Positions 50,911 through 58,884 are shown, counted from the stretch's first letter. The stretch is 64,000 nucleotides of DNA from Variovorax saccharolyticus (GCF_030316765.1 NZ_JASZYT010000010.1:124001-188000); one strand, 5' to 3'. A program made the numbers and translations. Notes: generated by a model not told the origin, from the letters alone.

Positions 50911-51327
50911 TTACTGGCCGATGGTCAGCGTCTTGACCATCAGCGTCTTGGCGGTGTTGAGCACCTCGACATTGGCCTGGTAGCTGCGCGAGGCCGAGAT
51001 CATGTTGGTCATCTCCTCGACCACGTTGACGTTCGGCATCGCGACATAGCCGTCGGCATTGGCGAGCGGGTTCCTGGGATCGAAGAGCATCTTGGCGGGC
51101 GAGGAGTCCTCGATCACGCCGGCGACCTTGACGCCGCCGATGTCCTGGCGGCCCGAGGCCGCGACCTCGAACACCACCTGCTTGGCGCGGTACGGCTGGC
51201 CGTCGGGGCCGGCTGCGCTCTCGGCATTGGCGAGGTTGCTCGCGGTCACGTTCATGCGCTGGGATTGCGCTGCCATGGCGGAGCCCGCCACGTTGAAGAT
51301 GTTCATCGATGCACTGGGAAGCGGCAT
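50911..51327 (-). CDS. flgC: Flagellar proximal rod protein FlgC
   Basis: FlgC is a proximal rod subunit of 138 residues. Core motifs are FNVAGSAMAAQSQRMNVTAS, NLANAESAAGPDGQPYRAKQ and the C-terminal PNVNVVEEMTNMISASRSYQ, then ANVEVLNTAKTLMVKTLTIG. The start may be the ATG at 51327 or the second Met seven codons on (MNIFNVAG). It lies 23 bp after flgB. Confidence 0.96.
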   Translation of the reverse strand: MPLPSASMNIFNVAGSAMAAQSQRMNVTASNLANAESAAGPDGQPYRAKQVVFEVAASGRQDIGGVKVAGVIEDSSPAKMLFDPRNPLANADGYVAMPNVNVVEEMTNMISASRSYQANVEVLNTAKTLMVKTLTIGQ

Positions 51328-51350
51328 GGCGTTCTTTCGTTGTCTGCCGC

Positions 51351-51758
51351 TTACTGCTGCACGGCCGACAGCAGCGACTTGATCTTGGCGTTGATCACCG
51401 TCAGGTTCGACTCGTAGCGCAGCGCGTTGTCGGCGAAGTTGATGCGCTCGGCATCCATCTCGACCGTGTTGCCGTCGATGCTCGACTGGCTCGGCACGCG
51501 ATACAGCAGGTCCTGGTCGGGCATCGATTTCGACTCGCCGGCCAGGTGGCGCGAGGAGGTCGTGGCAAGCGCGAAGGACTGCGACTGCCGGCCCTGCTCC
51601 ACCGCCTGCGTCAGGCGGCTGGCGAAGTCGAAGTCACGCGCCTTGTAGTTCGGCGTGTCGGCGTGGGCGATATTGGCCGCCAGCACTTCCTGGCGCTGGG
51701 CCCGGAGATTGAGGGCTTCGCGGTTGAAGGCGAGTGCCGCATCGAGCTTGTCGATCAT
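51351..51758 (-). CDS. flgB: Flagellar proximal rod protein FlgB
   Basis: FlgB is the first rod subunit laid on FliE. It has 135 residues starting MIDKLDAALAFNREALNLRA, then QRQEVLAANIAHADTPNYKA, the rod/hook family motif, and SSIDGNTVEMDAERINFADN near the C-terminus. It is the first gene of the minus-strand flg operon, divergent from flgA across 211 bp. Confidence 0.96.
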   Translation of the reverse strand: MIDKLDAALAFNREALNLRAQRQEVLAANIAHADTPNYKARDFDFASRLTQAVEQGRQSQSFALATTSSRHLAGESKSMPDQDLLYRVPSQSSIDGNTVEMDAERINFADNALRYESNLTVINAKIKSLLSAVQQ

Positions 51759-51969
51759 GGAGTTCCATCGGTTGGCGTCGCGTCCGCACTAGACGGCATG
51801 GCGACAGATGGAAAGCGAGTCTATGCATGCATCGCGTTCGCAATGGGCTGAACAAAGGGGCATTTCGCCAGCACTTCGCGACTTCGTGCCGCGGGGACCG
51901 TTCCTAGAATGACCCGGCGCCGGTGTGTGTCCTCCTTCCCTGTCCACCTGCGCTTGCCGAGGCACTCCC
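51759..51969. promoter_or_regulatory. Divergent control region between flgB and flgA
   Basis: These 211 bp must carry the start signals of the flgBCDEFGHIJ operon (minus) and flgA (plus). No sigma-28 or sigma-54 consensus was seen, so early-class (FlhDC-type) control is the default expectation. I could not place a binding site with confidence. Confidence 0.5.
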
Positions 51970-52671
51970 ATGCAACATCGTCCCTTCCGGAACCGCTTCC
52001 TGCGCATCGCGCTGCCGGGGCTGCTGGCCGTGGCCGCCGCCTCTTCGGCAGCAGCTGCGTCGCCGCTGCCCGAGGGCGCGCGGGCGGCGATCGAAGCCCT
52101 GCTGCAGAAACAGACCAACGGCCTGCCCGGCAAGGTCAGTTTCAGCACCCAGGCCGCTGCCCTGCCGCCGTGCGACGACTTCGAGGCCTTCCTGCCCAAG
52201 GGCGCGACGCCCCGGGGCCGGATCTCGGTCGGCCTGCGCTGCCGCGGCGACAAGAGCTGGACCCGCTTCGTGCCGACCCAGGTCGCGGTCGAAGGCCGCT
52301 ACTACGTCGCCGCGAGGGCCATCGAAGCCGGGGAGAGCCTGGGCGCCGCCGACGTGGCCGAGCGCAGCGGCGACCTCGGCGACCTGCCGCGTTCGGTGAT
52401 CACCGAAGGCGCCGCGCTGCAAGGCATGGTGGCGACCAACCGGATCGCCGCCGGCGCGCCCTTGCGCAAGGAGTCGATGCGCGGCGTGGTCGTGATCCAG
52501 CAGGGCCAGACCGTGCAGCTGGTGGCCCAGGGCGCCGGCTTCACGATCAGCACCGAAGGCAAGGCCATGACCCGGGCCGAGATCGGCGCCACGGTGCAGG
52601 CCAAGACCCGCGACGGCCGCCTCTTGACCGGCGTGGCGTCCGAGGACGGCCAGATCCGACTTTCACAGTAG
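51970..52671 (+). CDS. flgA: Flagellar P-ring assembly chaperone FlgA
   Basis: FlgA is a periplasmic chaperone for FlgI. The ATG at 51970 (MQHRPFRNRFLRIALPGLLA) gives 233 residues with a Sec signal peptide to about residue 29. The SAF/ChapFlgA domain follows: RYYVAARAIEAGESLGAADV, RSVITEGAALQGMVATNRIA and VIQQGQTVQLVAQGAGFTIS. The frame is open upstream from a GTG at 51925, but without signal-peptide logic. It is divergent from flgB and 123 bp upstream of flgM. Confidence 0.94.
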   Translation: MQHRPFRNRFLRIALPGLLAVAAASSAAAASPLPEGARAAIEALLQKQTNGLPGKVSFSTQAAALPPCDDFEAFLPKGATPRGRISVGLRCRGDKSWTRFVPTQVAVEGRYYVAARAIEAGESLGAADVAERSGDLGDLPRSVITEGAALQGMVATNRIAAGAPLRKESMRGVVVIQQGQTVQLVAQGAGFTISTEGKAMTRAEIGATVQAKTRDGRLLTGVASEDGQIRLSQ

Positions 52672-52741
52672 CCATTGAAGACGTTCTGTTTCGCCTGGTT
52701 TTCCACCTGGGCCGCCCGTCGAATTTTGTGCAAACTTCGCC

Positions 52742-52768
52742 TAAAGATCCTGCTGAAACCGCCGATAT
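52742..52768 (+). promoter_or_regulatory. Sigma-28 promoter of flgM-flgN
   Basis: TAAA (52742-52745) is followed by 15 bases and GCCGATAT (52761-52768), one base off the FliA consensus. The -10 end is 26 bp before the flgM start. It gives FlgM a FliA-dependent supply, the classic feedback loop. Confidence 0.93.
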
Positions 52769-52794
52769 ACGGGTCAGCCCTTTGAGGAACCATC

Positions 52795-53091
52795 TTGAAA
52801 ATCGATCCACCCGGCCCTTCGGCCACGCCCCTCAGCCGCCCCACCAAGGCGGCAGCAGCCGCGACCAGCGGCATCGACGGCGCCGCGGCGCCCGCCACGG
52901 ACGGAGCGCAAGCCATGGGACAAGTCCGAACCATGCCCAGCGCGCCCGGTGGCAGCGACTTCGACGCCGCCCGCGTCGCGGCGATCCGCGAGGACATCCG
53001 CGCCGGCCGCTACGAAGTTCACCCGGAGCGCATCGCCAGCGGCCTGCTGGCCAGCGTGCGCGACCTGCTCGATCCGGACGCCAAGCCATGA
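52795..53091 (+). CDS. flgM: Anti-sigma-28 factor FlgM
   Basis: FlgM holds FliA inactive until it is exported through the finished hook. The start is a TTG at 52795, with GAGGAAC 7 bases upstream, giving 98 residues. The N-terminal half is a disordered Ala/Pro/Gly stretch needed for export (KIDPPGPSATPLSRPTKA). The FliA-binding C-terminal helices are at about 52-92 (FDAARVAAIREDIRAGRYEV, HPERIASGLLASVRDLL). The stop overlaps flgN as ATGA. The TTG start may keep FlgM levels low. Confidence 0.93.
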   Translation: MKIDPPGPSATPLSRPTKAAAAATSGIDGAAAPATDGAQAMGQVRTMPSAPGGSDFDAARVAAIREDIRAGRYEVHPERIASGLLASVRDLLDPDAKP

Positions 53092-53540
53092 ACACCATGC
53101 TGCTCTACCTGCACGCGGAGAAATCCTGCGTCGAGGAATTCCTGGCCGTGCTCGACCAGGAAGAACACGCGATGGCGAATGCCCGCTTCGGCGAACTTGC
53201 CGCGATCACCGAGCAGAAGATCGCCCTGCTGGACCGCATGGCGACCCTCGACCGCCAGCGCGAGACCGCCCAGGTGGCGCTGGGCTTCGAGCCCGGTCCG
53301 GCCGGTGCGGACGCCGCGGCAGCCGCCGCCGGCGAGCCGACCCGCCAGGCCTGGACGGCCCTGCTGGAACTCGCCGACGAAGCCAAGGCGCGCAACCTGC
53401 GCAATGGCTCGATGGTCCACACGCACCTCGACTTCACCCAGCGCGCGCTGCACTTCCTGCAGTCGAGCGTGCAACTGTTCTACGGCCCGGACGGCGCCCG
53501 CAAGACCGCCGGCGGCGGCAACCGCCTCGCCCTCGGCTGA
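53088..53540 (+). CDS. flgN: Export chaperone FlgN
   Basis: FlgN escorts FlgK and FlgL to the export gate. The ATG at 53088 (MNTMLLYLHAEKSCVEEFLA) overlaps the flgM stop and gives 150 residues. It is almost all helical, with the family features FLAVLDQEEHAMANARFGEL, ITEQKIALLDRMATLDRQRE and NGSMVHTHLDFTQRALHFLQ. Conservation is low, but the partner gene and length make the call firm. It ends the flagellar part of the window. Confidence 0.92.
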   Translation: MNTMLLYLHAEKSCVEEFLAVLDQEEHAMANARFGELAAITEQKIALLDRMATLDRQRETAQVALGFEPGPAGADAAAAAAGEPTRQAWTALLELADEAKARNLRNGSMVHTHLDFTQRALHFLQSSVQLFYGPDGARKTAGGGNRLALG

Positions 53541-53549
53541 TTGAACTCT

Positions 53550-53572
53550 CCCCCACGCGCAACGCGTGGGGG
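53550..53572 (+). terminator. Strong GC hairpin after flgN
   Basis: CCCCCACGCG (53550-53559) and CGCGTGGGGG (53563-53572) form a perfect 10-bp stem with a CAA loop, 9 bp past the flgN stop. No T-run follows. It is the first part of a hairpin-rich stretch (53550-53625) that may be a dispersed intergenic repeat serving as an operon end. Confidence 0.5.
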
Positions 53573-53958
53573 TCGCTGCCCCCGAGCGGGCCGCCGGCCG
53601 TCCACGGCCGCCCCCTGATTGCCAAGCGCCAGTCCGAGCCTTCGGCCGTTCACCCTCCCCGCGAGTCCTTGCTGCGCACCGCGTCGCGCCAAGGCTGAGT
53701 CGCGCGCCTCTTCTCGCTCGGCCCCGACCGATCCGGGCCGGCCACCCCTTCCGAAAAGCACCATCGCGCCGTCCTGGAGCGCGGCCGCAGGCATGGCGCC
53801 GGTGTCAAGGCGCTGTCATCTGCTGACAGCAAGATCTGAGGCAAGTGTGGTGATTGTGGATTTTTGTGCGATTGATGCGCGAGCGATCGACGCCCTCGAT
53901 TCCGCCACTTCACTGCCCCGGTCCTTCCCATGCCCTCCCCACCAAAGAAAGAGCTCCC
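53573..53958. other. 386-bp non-coding stretch between flgN and the lipoprotein gene
   Basis: The first 50 bp are GC-rich with GGCCG/CGGCC inverted pieces, a continuation of the hairpin repeat. No reading frame here has family features or a ribosome site. From about 53800 the sequence becomes more AT-rich and holds a possible Pho box and presumably the promoter of the lipoprotein-phospholipase pair. Confidence 0.6.
53802..53819 (+). promoter_or_regulatory. Candidate Pho box upstream of the lipoprotein-phospholipase genes
   Basis: TGTCA occurs at 53803-53807 and again at 53814-53818, exactly 11 bp apart, inside GTGTCAA-GGCG-CTGTCAT. The second half-site matches the PhoB heptamer CTGTCAT perfectly and the first matches at 5 of 7. 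The 4-bp spacer is GC-rich where the consensus is AT-rich. An inverted TGACAG follows at 53824-53829. It lies about 140 bp before the lipoprotein start. Phospholipase C genes are often phosphate-controlled. Confidence 0.5.
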
Positions 53959-54189
53959 ATGCATGCCCGCTTCGCTTTTCCTCCCGCAGTACCCCTGACG
54001 GGCTGGCGATCGGTCGTCGTGTCGCTGTCGGCCGCCCTGGCGCTGAGCGCCTGCGGCGGCGGCAGCGACTCGATCCCCGTCCTGCCCTCGACCTCGAACC
54101 CCGCCGCCTCCGCACCGAACGCCGGCGGCAACACCGGCCCCGACGCGCCGGCGGCCGCGGCCAAGCCCGAACTGCGCTGCGCGCCCTGA
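53959..54189 (+). CDS. Small putative lipoprotein
   Basis: The 76-residue frame from the ATG at 53959 has an N-terminal hydrophobic stretch (WRSVVVSLSAALALSAC) ending in the lipobox LSAC, with the lipidated Cys at residue 32. GGGSDSIPVLPSTSNPAAS and a short Ala/Pro tail follow. AAAGAAAGAG precedes the start. It lies 21 bp before the phospholipase gene on the same strand, so the two are probably co-transcribed. I do not recognise a function. The signal peptide is rather long, so an internal start is possible. Confidence 0.65.
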   Translation: MHARFAFPPAVPLTGWRSVVVSLSAALALSACGGGSDSIPVLPSTSNPAASAPNAGGNTGPDAPAAAAKPELRCAP

Positions 54190-54210
54190 TTCCATCGAAC
54201 GAAAAGAACC

Positions 54211-56424
54211 ATGACTTCAAGACGCAACTTCCTGCGCGGCGCCGCCACCACGGGCATCGCCGCCGCCACGCTCGCTTCCTTCCCGCCGGCGATCCGCCGC
54301 GCGCTCGCGATTCCCGCCAACAACGCCACCGGCACGATCATGGACGTCGAGCACGTCGTGATCCTGACGCAGGAAAATCGCTCCTTCGACCACTACTTCG
54401 GCACGCTCCCGGGCGTGCGCGGCTTCGGCGACCGGTTCGCGATTCCGCTTGCCGGCAACCGCACGGTTTGGGAGCAGGAATACCTGGCCGGCCAGATCGT
54501 CACGCCCTACTACCTCGACAGCACCAAGGGCAACGCGCTGCGCGTGAAGGGCACGCCGCACGACTGGAACGACGGCCAGAACGCCTGGGACGGCGGCCGC
54601 ATGAGCAAATGGCCGACCTACAAGAAGACCTCGACCGCGCCCTTCACGCAGTCGATGGGCTACTACCAGGAGGCCGAGCTCAAGTTCCAGTTCGCACTGG
54701 CGAACGCCTTCACGCTGTGCGATGCCTATCACTGCGCGATGCACACCGGCACCAACTCCAACCGCAGCTTCCTGTGGACCGGCACGAACGGACCGACCGG
54801 CGCCAACGTGGCGATGGTCACCAACGAGTGGGACGACATCGGCCCCTCGACCAGCGGCTACGACTGGACCACCTACCCCGAGCGGCTCGAGGCCGCGGGC
54901 GTCAGCTGGATCGTCTACCAGAACATGCCGTCGAACTACACCGACAACCCGCTGGCCGGCTTCAAGCAGTACCGCCGGGCCAACGAGGCCTCGGGCAAGC
55001 CCGTGAGCCATGACGGCAGCGTGGTGTCGCCGGCCTACGACCCGGCGACCGACAACGTCGGCAACCCGCTCTACAAGGGCATCGCCAACACGATGCCGGA
55101 CGGCGGCTTCCTCGGCACCTTCAAGCAGGACATCCTGAACGGCAAGCTGCCGCAGGTCAGCTGGATCGCCGCGCCTTCGACCTACTCGGAGCATCCGAGC
55201 CCGTCGAGCCCGGTGCAGGGCGCCTGGTACATCCAGGAGGTCCTCGATGCGCTCACCGCGGTGCCCGAGGTCTGGAGCAAGACCGTGCTGATCGTGAACT
55301 TCGACGAGAACGACGGCTTCTTCGACCACGTCCCCTCGCCGGCGGCGCCTTCCAAGGACGGCGCCGGCGTGGCCGCAGGCAAGACCACGCTGAGCGACGC
55401 CGACATGGGCTTCGAGTACTTCACCCATCCGGCGCCTCCGGGCACCGTCGACCAGGACACCCCCGACGGCCGCGTCTACGGCCCCGGGATCCGGGTGCCG
55501 ATGTATGTCATCTCGCCCTGGAGCCGCGGCGGCTGGGTCAACTCGCAGGCCTTCGACCACAGCTCCGTGATCCGCTTCCTCGAGGCCCGCTTCGGTGTCA
55601 AGGAGAGCAACATCAGCCCGTTCCGGCGCGCCGTGTGCGGCGACCTCACGAGCGTCTTCAATTTCGCCACGCCGAACTCCGAAGTGCTGCCCACGCTGGC
55701 CGGCCGCACGACCAAGGCCGGCGCGGACGCCCTGCGCGCTGCGCAGGACGCGCTGACGCAAGTGGCGCTGCCGGGCACCGCCGCGCTGCCCAAGCAGATC
55801 ACCGGCACGCGTCCCTCGCGGGCCCTGCCCTACGAACTGCACACCAGCGCACGCTGCGACGCCGGGAGCGGCGTGGTGCAGCTGCTGTTCGCGAACACCG
55901 GCAAGCAGGCGGCCGTCTTCCATGTCTACGACAAGCTGCACCTGGACCGCCTGCCGCGCCGGTACATGGTCGAAGCCGGCAAGACGCTGGACGACAGCTG
56001 GGCCGCCATGACCGACGACGCCGGGCTCTACGATCTGTGGGTGCTCGGGCCCAACGGCTTCCATCGCCACTTCAAGGGCGACCTCAACGCGCTGCGCGCG
56101 AACGGCGCCGCCAACCCCGAATTGCGGGTGTGCTATGACATCGCCAACGGCAACGTCTACCTGAAGCTGGCGAACCCGGGCCGGAACGCCGCCAGGTTCA
56201 CGGTCCGCGCCAAGGCGTACCGCACCGATGGCCCGTGGACGGCCAGCGTTGCCGGCGGCGCCGTCGTCGACGACCTGCACTGGGAGCTCGCCGGCAGCGG
56301 CCAGTGGTACGACTTCGCGGTCACCTGCGACAGCGATCCGCGCTACTACCGCCGCTTCGCCGGCCGCGTCGAGACCGGCAAGCACACGGTCAGCGACCCG
56401 GCGATGGGCCTGGCAGACCTCTGA
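54211..56424 (+). CDS. plcC: Tat-exported phosphocholine-specific phospholipase C (acid phosphatase family)
   Basis: This family cleaves phosphatidylcholine or sphingomyelin head groups outside the cytoplasm. It has 737 residues. The N-terminus has a Tat motif, SRRNFLRG at 3-10, then a hydrophobic h-region. The catalytic domain has ILTQENRSFDHYFGTLPGVR, AMHTGTNSNRSFLWTGTN and VLIVNFDENDGFFDHVPSPA. The C-terminal part (about 540-737) holds two tandem DUF756-type repeats (LPYELHTSARCDAGSGVVQL; LRVCYDIANGNVYLKLANPG) seen in PlcN/PlcH proteins. The exact head-group preference cannot be read from sequence, and the symbol is by similarity. A possible Pho box lies upstream. Confidence 0.9.
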   Translation: MTSRRNFLRGAATTGIAAATLASFPPAIRRALAIPANNATGTIMDVEHVVILTQENRSFDHYFGTLPGVRGFGDRFAIPLAGNRTVWEQEYLAGQIVTPYYLDSTKGNALRVKGTPHDWNDGQNAWDGGRMSKWPTYKKTSTAPFTQSMGYYQEAELKFQFALANAFTLCDAYHCAMHTGTNSNRSFLWTGTNGPTGANVAMVTNEWDDIGPSTSGYDWTTYPERLEAAGVSWIVYQNMPSNYTDNPLAGFKQYRRANEASGKPVSHDGSVVSPAYDPATDNVGNPLYKGIANTMPDGGFLGTFKQDILNGKLPQVSWIAAPSTYSEHPSPSSPVQGAWYIQEVLDALTAVPEVWSKTVLIVNFDENDGFFDHVPSPAAPSKDGAGVAAGKTTLSDADMGFEYFTHPAPPGTVDQDTPDGRVYGPGIRVPMYVISPWSRGGWVNSQAFDHSSVIRFLEARFGVKESNISPFRRAVCGDLTSVFNFATPNSEVLPTLAGRTTKAGADALRAAQDALTQVALPGTAALPKQITGTRPSRALPYELHTSARCDAGSGVVQLLFANTGKQAAVFHVYDKLHLDRLPRRYMVEAGKTLDDSWAAMTDDAGLYDLWVLGPNGFHRHFKGDLNALRANGAANPELRVCYDIANGNVYLKLANPGRNAARFTVRAKAYRTDGPWTASVAGGAVVDDLHWELAGSGQWYDFAVTCDSDPRYYRRFAGRVETGKHTVSDPAMGLADL

Positions 56425-56462
56425 CCAGGCGCCACGCCGGCGGCGTCGAGGCGCCGCCCGAT

Positions 56463-56496
56463 GCCCGCGTTCCGGCGCCGTTGCCGGAACGCGGGC
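56463..56496. terminator. Perfect 14-bp inverted repeat between the phospholipase and deoR-type genes
   Basis: GCCCGCGTTCCGGC (56463-56476) and GCCGGAACGCGGGC (56483-56496) pair perfectly around a GCCGTT loop. It begins 39 bp past the phospholipase stop and ends 62 bp before the regulator start. It lacks a T-run. It could end phospholipase transcription or be an operator for the DeoR-type regulator; position favours the former. Confidence 0.55.
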
Positions 56497-56557
56497 GCAG
56501 TCGCTGGGGCGGCGTGTTCCAATCGCCCTCGCAGCCGAAGCCCGAACTCCTCCATCC

Positions 56558-57334
56558 ATGCTTCAAGCCGAACGTTTCCTGCGTATTCGCAGCCTCCTGG
56601 CCACCTTCTCGCGCGTGAGCGTCGACCGCATCGTGCAGGACCTCGAAGTCTCGCGCGAGACCGTGCGCCGCGACCTGCTCGAACTCGAAGGCTACGGCGA
56701 ACTGCGCCGCGTGCACGGCGGCGCCGTGGCCGCGGGACCCGAGCCCGAGCCACCGCTGTCGGTGCGGCTGATCGCGCGGCAACGCGAGAAGCGGGCCATC
56801 GCCAAGGCCACGGCGAGTCTGCTGAAACCCGGCCAGACCCTGTTCCTGGACGCCGGCAGCACCACCGCGATCCTGGCCGAGGAAATCGCGACGCTCAGCG
56901 GGATGACGGTGCTCACCAATTCGCTGAGCATTGCGCTGAAGCTCGCCGGCGCCGACGAGGGCCGCGCTTCGGGCAATGCGGTGCGGCTGCTTGGCGGCCA
57001 GATCGATGTGAAGAGCCAGGCCACGCACGGCGACGGCACCCTCGAGGACATCCGCCGCTTCTGCGCCGACGTCGCGCTGCTGTCGCCCGTGGGCCTGCAT
57101 CCGAAGCACGGCGCGATGAGCTTCGAGCACCACGAGGCCGCGGTCGCGCGCGCCATGGCGGCGCAGGCGCGGCAGGTGGTGATCCTGGCCGACCACAGCA
57201 AGATCGGGCAGGCCAGCCGCGTCACCTACCGGCGCACCAGCGAGATCGACATCATCGTCACCGATGCCAAGGCGCAGGAATGCGGCGCGCTCGCCGCCCT
57301 GCGCAAGGATGGCGCGAAGGTGCTCATCGCCTGA
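56558..57334 (+). CDS. DeoR-family transcriptional regulator
   Basis: This is a sugar-phosphate-type repressor. The ATG at 56558 (MLQAERFLRIRSLLATFSRV) gives 258 residues. The N-terminal helix-turn-helix (about 18-55: VDRIVQDLEVSRETVRRDLL, ELEGYGELRRVHGGAV) is typical. The DeoR effector domain follows with LFLDAGSTTAILAEEIATLS, TVLTNSLSIALKL and VVILADHSKIGQASRVTYRR. There is no good ribosome site before the ATG. Its targets are not obvious: upstream is the phospholipase and downstream the porin, neither a sugar operon. Confidence 0.92.
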   Translation: MLQAERFLRIRSLLATFSRVSVDRIVQDLEVSRETVRRDLLELEGYGELRRVHGGAVAAGPEPEPPLSVRLIARQREKRAIAKATASLLKPGQTLFLDAGSTTAILAEEIATLSGMTVLTNSLSIALKLAGADEGRASGNAVRLLGGQIDVKSQATHGDGTLEDIRRFCADVALLSPVGLHPKHGAMSFEHHEAAVARAMAAQARQVVILADHSKIGQASRVTYRRTSEIDIIVTDAKAQECGALAALRKDGAKVLIA

Positions 57335-57370
57335 GTGGTTCACATTCCCGACGCTGTCGTTGCCACACAA

Positions 57371-57424
57371 CGAGTTTCCATCGCGTCGGTCGAGTTTGCA
57401 TAGTTCCTGGTCGACTTTGCATAG
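57371..57424 (+). repeat. Three helically phased repeats in the porin promoter region
   Basis: CGAGTTTCCAT (57371-57381), CGAGTTTGCATAG (57391-57403) and CGACTTTGCATAG (57412-57424) lie 20 and 21 bp apart, two helical turns each. The last two extend to a 15-bp match (GTCGAGTTTGCATAG / GTCGACTTTGCATAG, one mismatch). They lie 146-199 bp before the porin start and suggest cooperative binding of a regulator on one DNA face. Confidence 0.6.
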
Positions 57425-57569
57425 GGCTCACGGGCACGCAATGTCGCTCGGATGCAATAGCCACAACTTCCCAAAAGGAGGTTGGCCCGGGGTCCGGCGG
57501 GAGCACCAAGTGCCAGTCACGGTGAGCCCTTCGCACCGGAGCCTCTGTTTAACCTTGGAGAAACTTGCA

Positions 57570-58844
57570 ATGAAAAAATCTCTAGTCGCCCTGGCTGCTC
57601 TGGCTGTTGCCGGTATTGCCTCGGCTCAGTCGTCGGTCACCCTGTTCGGTGTGGTCGACGCCACGATCAGCAGCTTCTCGAACAAGACCGAAGGCCTTCT
57701 GGGCCAGAGCGTCACGACCAGCCAGACCGTGCTGCGCAGCGGGGGCTACAACTCCAGCCGCCTGGGCTTCCGTGGTACGGAAGACCTCGGTGGTGGCCTG
57801 GCAGCCAGCTTCTGGCTCGAAGGTGCTCTGAACAACGACGACGGCACCGGTGCAGCTACCGGCGGCGGCCAAAACTGGCAGCGTCGTTCGACCGTGAGCC
57901 TGGCCGGCGGCTTCGGTGAACTGCGCCTCGGTCGCGACTACACCCCGACCTACTGGAACGATTCGGTGTTCGATCCGTTCGGCACCAACGGCGTTGGTAC
58001 CAACCTGATCTCGACCGCCAACGGCTACAACAACCCGGGCAGCATCATCTCCCAGGGCGGGTTCACCCAGAACACGACCTACCAGCGTGCCAGCAACTCG
58101 ATCGGCTACTTCCTGCCGCCGAACCTGGGCGGCTTCTACGGTCAGTTCATGTACGCGTTCAACGAGAAGACCAGCTACGACCCGGGCACGCTGACGCCTC
58201 CTGGCGCTACGGCCTTCATCGCCAACCCGACGCAAGCCGGCCGCAACGAACGCGCCGGCCGCTACATCGGCGGTCGCGTGGGCTATGCCAACGGTCCGCT
58301 GGATGTCGCCCTGGCCTACGCTCAAAGCACCATCGCCTCGAACTACTTCGCCGGCACCACGAACAACCTCGACACGTTCAACCTGGGCGCTTCGTATGAC
58401 TTCGGCGTGGTCAAGCTGTTCGGTGAGTACTCGAAGGCCGACCTGAAGCAAGACACCTCGTCGAACTTCGTTGCCGGCGCTACCAACCCGTTCGGCTTCC
58501 GTGAACCCGGCGCTGACGGCTGGCTGATCGGTGCCACCGTTCCCGTCGGTCCTGGCCTGATCCGTGTTTCGTACTCGGCAGTGGACTACAAGAACACCGG
58601 CGCTTTCATCAACCAACTGTTCGGCTTCCAACCCGATCCGAAGGCTGACAAGTTCGCCCTGGGCTATGTCCACAACCTGTCGAAGCGCACGGCCCTGTAC
58701 GCAACGGTGGCTCGCGTGAGCAACAAGAACGGCGCCGACCTGACCGTCGGCGGCCCGGCCTTCTTCGCCGGCAACGCTGCTACCGGCGTGCTGACCCCGA
58801 AGAACTCGACCGGCTACGACTTCGGCATCCGCCACTCGTTCTGA
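57570..58844 (+). CDS. General outer-membrane porin (Gram-negative, betaproteobacterial type)
   Basis: This is a trimeric beta-barrel channel for small polar solutes. The ATG at 57570, with GGAGAAAC, gives 424 residues. The signal peptide MKKSLVALAALAVAGIASA (cleaved after 19) is followed by QSSVTLFGVVDATISSF, the hallmark start of Burkholderiales porins, then SSRLGFRGTEDLGGGLAASF and RRSTVSLAGGFGELRLGRDY. The C-terminal strand GYDFGIRHSF ends in Phe, as the BAM complex requires. Codon choice is visibly biased to GGT, GCT and CGT, unlike the neighbours, which fits very high expression. The long leader (235 bp to deoR) holds phased repeats. Confidence 0.95.
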   Translation: MKKSLVALAALAVAGIASAQSSVTLFGVVDATISSFSNKTEGLLGQSVTTSQTVLRSGGYNSSRLGFRGTEDLGGGLAASFWLEGALNNDDGTGAATGGGQNWQRRSTVSLAGGFGELRLGRDYTPTYWNDSVFDPFGTNGVGTNLISTANGYNNPGSIISQGGFTQNTTYQRASNSIGYFLPPNLGGFYGQFMYAFNEKTSYDPGTLTPPGATAFIANPTQAGRNERAGRYIGGRVGYANGPLDVALAYAQSTIASNYFAGTTNNLDTFNLGASYDFGVVKLFGEYSKADLKQDTSSNFVAGATNPFGFREPGADGWLIGATVPVGPGLIRVSYSAVDYKNTGAFINQLFGFQPDPKADKFALGYVHNLSKRTALYATVARVSNKNGADLTVGGPAFFAGNAATGVLTPKNSTGYDFGIRHSF

Positions 58845-58884
58845 TCCGGCAACGGAATCACTCGGGTTCTCTGAGTCATTCCCG

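Noticed and set aside
54217..56559. A 780-codon frame antisense to the phospholipase C gene
   Set aside because: The sense strand has a Tat signal and clear catalytic motifs. The antisense product is low-complexity Ala/Arg/Val/Gly with no family features.
57482..57919. A 145-codon frame starting with TTG right after the perfect AAGGAGGT sequence
   Set aside because: The TTG is too close to the ribosome site, and most of the frame is an out-of-frame reading of the porin gene with no recognisable features.
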